NCBI GenBank assembly: GCA_001304875.1
Contig: BBZO01000014.1
Location: forward strand, 1-64,000
Reading direction: 5' to 3'
DNA length: 64,000 bases
Origin: Clostridia bacterium UC5.1-2E3
GTDB lineage: Bacteria > Bacillota > Clostridia > Lachnospirales > Lachnospiraceae
The notes beneath the pieces were generated by a model. The model had not been told where the DNA came from, ran no database searches, and saw nothing but the letters and a program-made list of their open reading frames with translations. Numbering within the stretch: the stretch's first letter is position 1; each line of letters begins with the position of its first letter. Made by a program: the position numbers and the translations under genes. Below, piece after piece: positions 58,992 through 64,000 of this stretch.

Positions 58992-61900
58992 ATGAACAGC
59001 TTGTTAAAAAGATTGAGGGGAGGAGCAAAACGGCTTATCTCGTTTTCAATGGCTGTGATGCTGGGAGTAATGACAATCGTCCCCTATTTACCAGTCTCAG
59101 ACGTATGGGCGGCAGATGGAACGACGGCAGTTCTGACATCAGCCTATGGCGACACGAACCTGGGACATAAGCTTTACTGTATAGACCATGGCGGTCTGGC
59201 TTATTATGGTATCGCTGCAGAGGGGGACATGTATGAAGCTCACAGACCGTCAACGGCTGGAATCTATGTCCCAGAACAAGATAGAAGATATATTTTCTGG
59301 GCAATGCTGACGATAAAAGCATCATTGGGTGACGTAAAAGCTAATTCAGTGCTTTTCAATATTAATAATGCGGCAGTAGCCAGGGAAAGAGGCAGATCAG
59401 TTCAATGGTCAGCGAGGAAGATCTGAAATCCTTGATTTACCTGGAAAGTACACGGGCAAAATATCCCTGGCTTGAGACTGTAGCTGCCAACAGTGAGGAA
59501 TACATGCGGATGGGCGGTCTCCTCTCTGCTGGCGGCGGCGGTTCCTCTGTCAGCGGAAAGCCGATTCCTTCTATTCTGGCCAATGCTACGGGGCCGGCGA
59601 CAGCGGTTCAGGTGGATAGAAATACGATGACGCTGCAGTTTGATCCAAATGGTGCGGATGCAGATTTTATTCGGACCGTGCCGATTGAGTTTTCCAATGA
59701 TAATGGGATTTCGTATAGCCCGGCACCGACAGATGGCTGGACATATACGAAAACAGATACAAGTATTGTATTTTCTAACCCGGATCCTCAGCCACCCCAA
59801 GCACTTGTACGATTTAACGTGGACGGAACGCCCTATGCGTCAGGGGGAGCGGTTATACATCGGAGCTGGAGCTGATTGAGGATTGCCTTCAGATCTGGGA
59901 GTGTGTGCAGTGTTCCGGTACCCATACGGGAGGAACGCCGGCGACCAGCAATACCTGGGTGCACCAGCGGCTGGTATGGCTGGAGCTGGAAGGTCTGCCA
60001 TTACGCTATTTTGCCGCGCTGGCCGGTACCCCTACTCCCATCGCCGGGAATGCGGGCATCACCTTCCAGGTATTCCGCCATGAGGAGGAATTTACAAGCA
60101 ATTATAACGTCCAGCTTTATAAATACGACCATGAGACCGGGGAACCGCTGGAGGCTCCAGGTTTGCCCTGTTTGAGCGTTTCGATGACAAGGATGAAGTC
60201 AACCAGGAGCGCGACGGCGCGGTGCAGCTTTATGAAGGCGGGGAGCCGTATGCCGGCGGTTACATGGACAATCCCGTGCTCTGGGATGGGTTCCGCAAAG
60301 TCGGATCTTTTGTGACCGATGAAAACGGGTACGGTTCCCAGACCATCCAGCACAGGTATCATTACGATAAGACCTTCTGTGACGGCCATCCAGCTCCGGT
60401 TTTTGTCCCGGTGCCGGAACCGGAGGAGGACGAGGAGACCGGCGAGGTGTTAAACCAAGGCGAGATCGATGCGGCCCAGGCGGAAAACCGGGAAATGGCG
60501 AAAACCTGGCTGGCCTGTGCGGCCGCCTGTGAAGAGAAAGCCGGCGGCGATTTTGAAGGCGTGCATTTCCACTGGCTGATGCCCGATGTGGACCAGGGAG
60601 CCATCGAGGAGATTGCCGGCACGGGCGGCAATGAAGGCGAAACCCCGTCCGGCGGCAACACGGTGGAACCGGACGGCGCCACGTCCTACCGGGAGTCCGG
60701 ATGCCAGGCAGACTGCCAGGCCACGTATGATAAATTCATCGCCATGAAATACAGTTATGCATTCAGCGAGTACCAGGCGCGCGATGGCTATATCCGCCAT
60801 GATGTCCATGCAGATGATCTCCCAATTGAGATTATCACGACAGATTCCTCAGAGAACGGTGCGAATGCTGCTTTTTCCGGGGAATACAGCGACAAAGAGT
60901 CCCTGGAGGCCGGAGTAACGACGGCATTTAACCGGGCGATGGAAGGTGCTGTGAAATACATGCAGTCCGCACTGGAAACAGCTGGCGAACCGGCTGCTGC
61001 TGCGACAGCCCGTGTGATCCCGGAAAAGATGTTCAAGAAATCAAGGGTGGTTCTGCAGGAGATCGTCTCCGCCGCGGGAATCCCGGTAAAGACGGCCAGC
61101 GATTCCGAGGCAGAAATGGAAGAACTGGTGGAGTATGAGGAAATCGAGGAGGAGCTGGGAATTTCCGGACTGGAGGAGGATGCTCTGAATGGCCCTGGTA
61201 CTTCCGACGGAAAAGGCCAGGGACCTGCCGGTACAGAAAACAGCGGTTCCGGGCCGGAGGAGTTTCCCGGAAGTCCGGAAACCGGTTCCGGTCTTAAGCT
61301 TCCCGATTTGCTGCCCGGAAAAGCGGACATTTCGGACTATGAGCTCCCGTTATTAAAGTCCTCTCCTGCAACGGCAAGCACATCAGACGCCGGCAAAGAC
61401 GATGGAAACCATGCACCGGGAGGAAATGAAGGAAAGAAGGACGAAGGGCCGAAAGATAGCCAGAACGAGGATGACGAGGATGAAGAAGACGATGAAGACA
61501 GGGAAATCCTCCTGCGTCCGCATCGGAGCTCCGTTTCCAGTGGAGCCGGAAAGCATCGGCGTTCCGCAGCCCGGATGGACGCAGAGATAATGACGGCCTG
61601 ACCCAGGATCTTTTCACCCCGGCATATGAGGCGTCCCTTGTGTCCGCCAGTGTGGGTGAAACCATCACGCCGGGTCCAGGTGATAACTACAGCCACTGCA
61701 ACGATGCCGACGGCGAGGGAAATGCCTGGAGGGTCTACGATCACCGCACCGAGGGCGAAATCCACATCAACAAAAAGGACCTGGACCTTGCAGAGGGGGA
61801 GAATGATGGGTTTGACGCCTACGGCGAGACCCAGGGCGACACCACCCTGGAGGGCGCGGTCTACGGGCTGTTCGCTGCAGCGGATCTGGTGCACCCGGAT

Positions 61901-64000
61901 GGAAAAACGGGGACCGTCTATAAGGCCAATGACCTGGTCGCCGTGGCAGCCACTGACCGGGACGGAAACGCCTCCTTCATGGTGAACACGGAGGCCCCCG
62001 GCCATGAGTATGACTATACAGCGGGGACGATCATTGAAAACGCCTGGGCTGCCCAGGCACCGGGCAACCTCTACACGGAGGACATTACCTGTGACGATTA
62101 CACGGAGGACGGCCAGTATGAGCGCACCTACTATGACAATGAATCCAAAAACGGAAACTGCTGGATCGGCCGCCCCCTTCTCATGGGCGATTACTACATA
62201 AAGGAGTTAAGCCGTTCGGAAGGCTATGAGCTTTCAGTAAACAACCGGCAGAATGATCTCACCAACTCAGGCCAGGATCTGGAGGCAAAGGCCCCGGAAA
62301 ACGGCGAAGGGTACGCCGTGATCGAGCGCCAGATGTTTGCCGATGAACAGACCTCCGATGACGGGGACGGCGCGCGTTCCAATGAGATCTTCTTCTCTGC
62401 AAAGTCAAGGGATACGAAGGACCAGACCTACGATATCGTCCTGACCGGGCTTCCGGAGGGGGTTACCGTTTACCGGAAAGATACCGGGACAAAGCAGATC
62501 GAGGTCGAGGCAGGGACCGGCGTGTATGACCGGGTCCCTGTCATAAATCCGGACGGCACGCCGAAGTACGTGACTGCGGAACATGATTACCAGTACCCGA
62601 AATACAACGCAGACGGAACCATGATGACGCAGGAGGTCCCCATCAATTACGTGGCGAACCGGTTCCTGCAGGTGCCGGTGCGCCAGCTGGATGAGGAAAA
62701 GGTCCTGGAGGTATTGAACGCAGCCGAGGGGACGATGACGGAGGAGGAAAACCGGGAAATGCTGGATGAGGCATTTTCCGGGGCGCAGCTTGCCTATGTA
62801 AAGGGCAAGGTCGAGACAGCCTCCGAAAAAACGGCAAGGCAACGCCCCGTTCCGAGGTTTCCGGCGGCTATGATTATTCCAGCATTTACGTCGGGGTGTT
62901 TGACAGCGGCATCCGTGAGGGCGATCCGGACCTCTACGGCCTGTCCGGTGTGACGCCGGGCGAGCCGGCGGCGTTTACCGTGTATGGCACTCCGGTCCAG
63001 AAGATCGAGGTTGCGAAGCAGAAATCGGACGGCAGTCCGTTAAAAGTAAGTGACGCGATCCTCTCCCTTCTGGATTACTACGACCAGAATGCCTTTTACA
63101 GCTACGGCGGAGTTGACGCGGTGGAGGAAACGGGCGACTCTTACGTGTTCTCCGTCTATGCCGGCGTGTCCGGAAATCCGGAAAATTTCATGGTGCTGGG
63201 AAGCGATCCGGTGGACGACAGCGTGATCTATCATGCGGTTCCGTATATTCCGGCGGATACAAGCCAGCCGCCGCGCTACATATATGCCGATTACTCCAAT
63301 AACCCGGCGTACAATGCATTCGGAACCTATGAGGACTATAAAGAGGGCGTCAGCGGCTCTTCCGTGATCGGGAGTGCGACGCTCATCACAGATGCCGCCG
63401 CAGATGAGGACGGCAACCTCATGTCCAGAACCGTCACCGAGAACGTGTACTACAAAACCGGCGAGCTGGTCTATGACAGCCAGGGCCGCCCCATCCAGGC
63501 GTATGAATACCGGGAAATCACCCAGACCCAGATCCAGGATGTGGAGGATGTGAAATGGGTGAAGGTTGAGGCCATAAGGCAGGAGGACGGGACATACGTG
63601 ATTCCGGTGGAGGCTGCCTATACAGATTCGTTCGGCGCGGCGCAGACCAATGACGGAAAAGAACAGACCATCGAGTTTAAAGCCGTGCTGAAGGAGAAAA
63701 AGGTCACCCTTTCCGCGGAGGATGCCGAAGTGATGGGTGCGGGCTTTTCTGCCGGCGACGTGATGAACAGCGCCAGCTACTACGTCCACGTGAAGAAGGC
63801 CCGGGCGAAGGCGTACCTTGACTATCTGAACATGAACCTGGTGGGGGACGATACCTACATCGCGCTGGTTTCCCTGAATTATCCGGGCCAGGAACAGATC
63901 TATCAAGATGATATGACCAGAGAAAAGGCGGTACAGGTTACGAGCGCGCGATCCGTCAGAAAATCAAGGTGGTTAAGGATATCCAGACCAGCCCGGACGG
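58992..64000 (+). CDS. Giant secreted SpaA/Cna-B-like surface protein, C-terminus beyond the window (frameshifted)
   Basis: At least 1,670 residues are encoded before the window ends. A signal peptide (about 1-41, ending DVWAAD) leads into a domain with LGHKLYCIDHGG (Cys63), resembling the Cys-Ile-Asp motif of thioester or related adhesin domains. A Cys-rich region follows (CLQIWECVQCSG, CAAACEE, CQADCQATY), then a long acidic disordered linker and SpaA/Cna-B-like modules (HINKKDLDLAEG and EGAVYGLFAAADL; KIEVAKQKSDGSPL). Breaks lie near 59398, 59866, 60165, 61555, 62838 and 63940. The ATG at 58992 has AAGGAGAAAGGGAG. It is probably an adhesin or pilus-like wall protein; a sortase motif would lie outside the window. 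Confidence 0.78.

Overview
The window looks like a chromosomal segment of a GC-rich Lachnospiraceae-type clostridium (Clostridium cluster XIVa relative). Evidence: the run nusB-xseA-xseB-ispA-dxs-tlyA-nadK-argR-recN, the fused 2-hydroxyacyl-CoA dehydratase activase, a yjdF gene with its leader RNA, a Gram-positive-type LexA box, and large Sec-exported surface proteins with cell-wall-binding and SpaA/Cna-B-like modules. No species name can be defended from the sequence alone.

A warning about the sequence: more than twenty otherwise ordinary genes, many of them housekeeping (dxs, ispA, nadK, guaA, uvrA, recN, nusB, tlyA, scpB), are split by one- or two-base indels, mostly at short G/C or A/T runs. 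Reading across each indel restores the full family sequence. I treat these as probable assembly errors and give each gene as one span with its break points. Genes with no apparent break include xseA, argR, DAHP synthase, MATE, MFS, scpA and rubrerythrin.

Layout. 1-0.3 kb: tRNA-Pro and tRNA-Gly with a terminator. 0.3-4.5 kb: an SDR enzyme, then a two-component system (response regulator, kinase, membrane protein) and a small membrane-protein operon. Near-identical tandem direct repeats precede both, which suggests one regulon. 4.5-9.1 kb: a leftward operon (DUF3100 membrane protein, small membrane protein, amidohydrolase, TauE/SafE permease) divergent from a Crp/Fnr regulator. 9.1-12 kb: DAHP synthase, an aspartate-dehydrogenase-like protein and a D-2-hydroxyacid dehydrogenase. 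12-20.5 kb: the housekeeping operon for isoprenoid, NAD(P) and DNA-repair functions. 20.6-24.4 kb: rubrerythrin, a metallophosphoesterase and a second two-component system. 25.3-27 kb: scpAB. 27-31.4 kb: an accessory island with a helicase-nuclease fusion, DUF3788, a SnoaL-like remnant and DUF3795. 31.6-36.2 kb: guaA and uvrA. 36.2-36.9 kb: yjdF with a probable azaaromatic (yjdF-motif) riboswitch. 36.9-41.1 kb: a leftward catabolic operon (MFS, SDR, SLC13-type transporter, nucleoside phosphorylase). 41.2-43.3 kb: an SOS-type Y-family polymerase/YolD operon with a LexA box between -35 and -10. 43.3-49.2 kb: a MATE transporter and a roughly 1,465-residue dehydratase activase. 49.3-50.3 kb: two tandem XRE-type regulators and a possible small RNA. 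50.5-64 kb: four consecutive secreted proteins, two sharing a wall-binding module, one transglutaminase-like, and one giant SpaA-like protein that runs off the end.

The parts most worth follow-up are the surface-protein locus at the right end, the repeat-controlled two-component regulon at the left end, the helicase-nuclease fusion, and the DUF3100/amidohydrolase operon.
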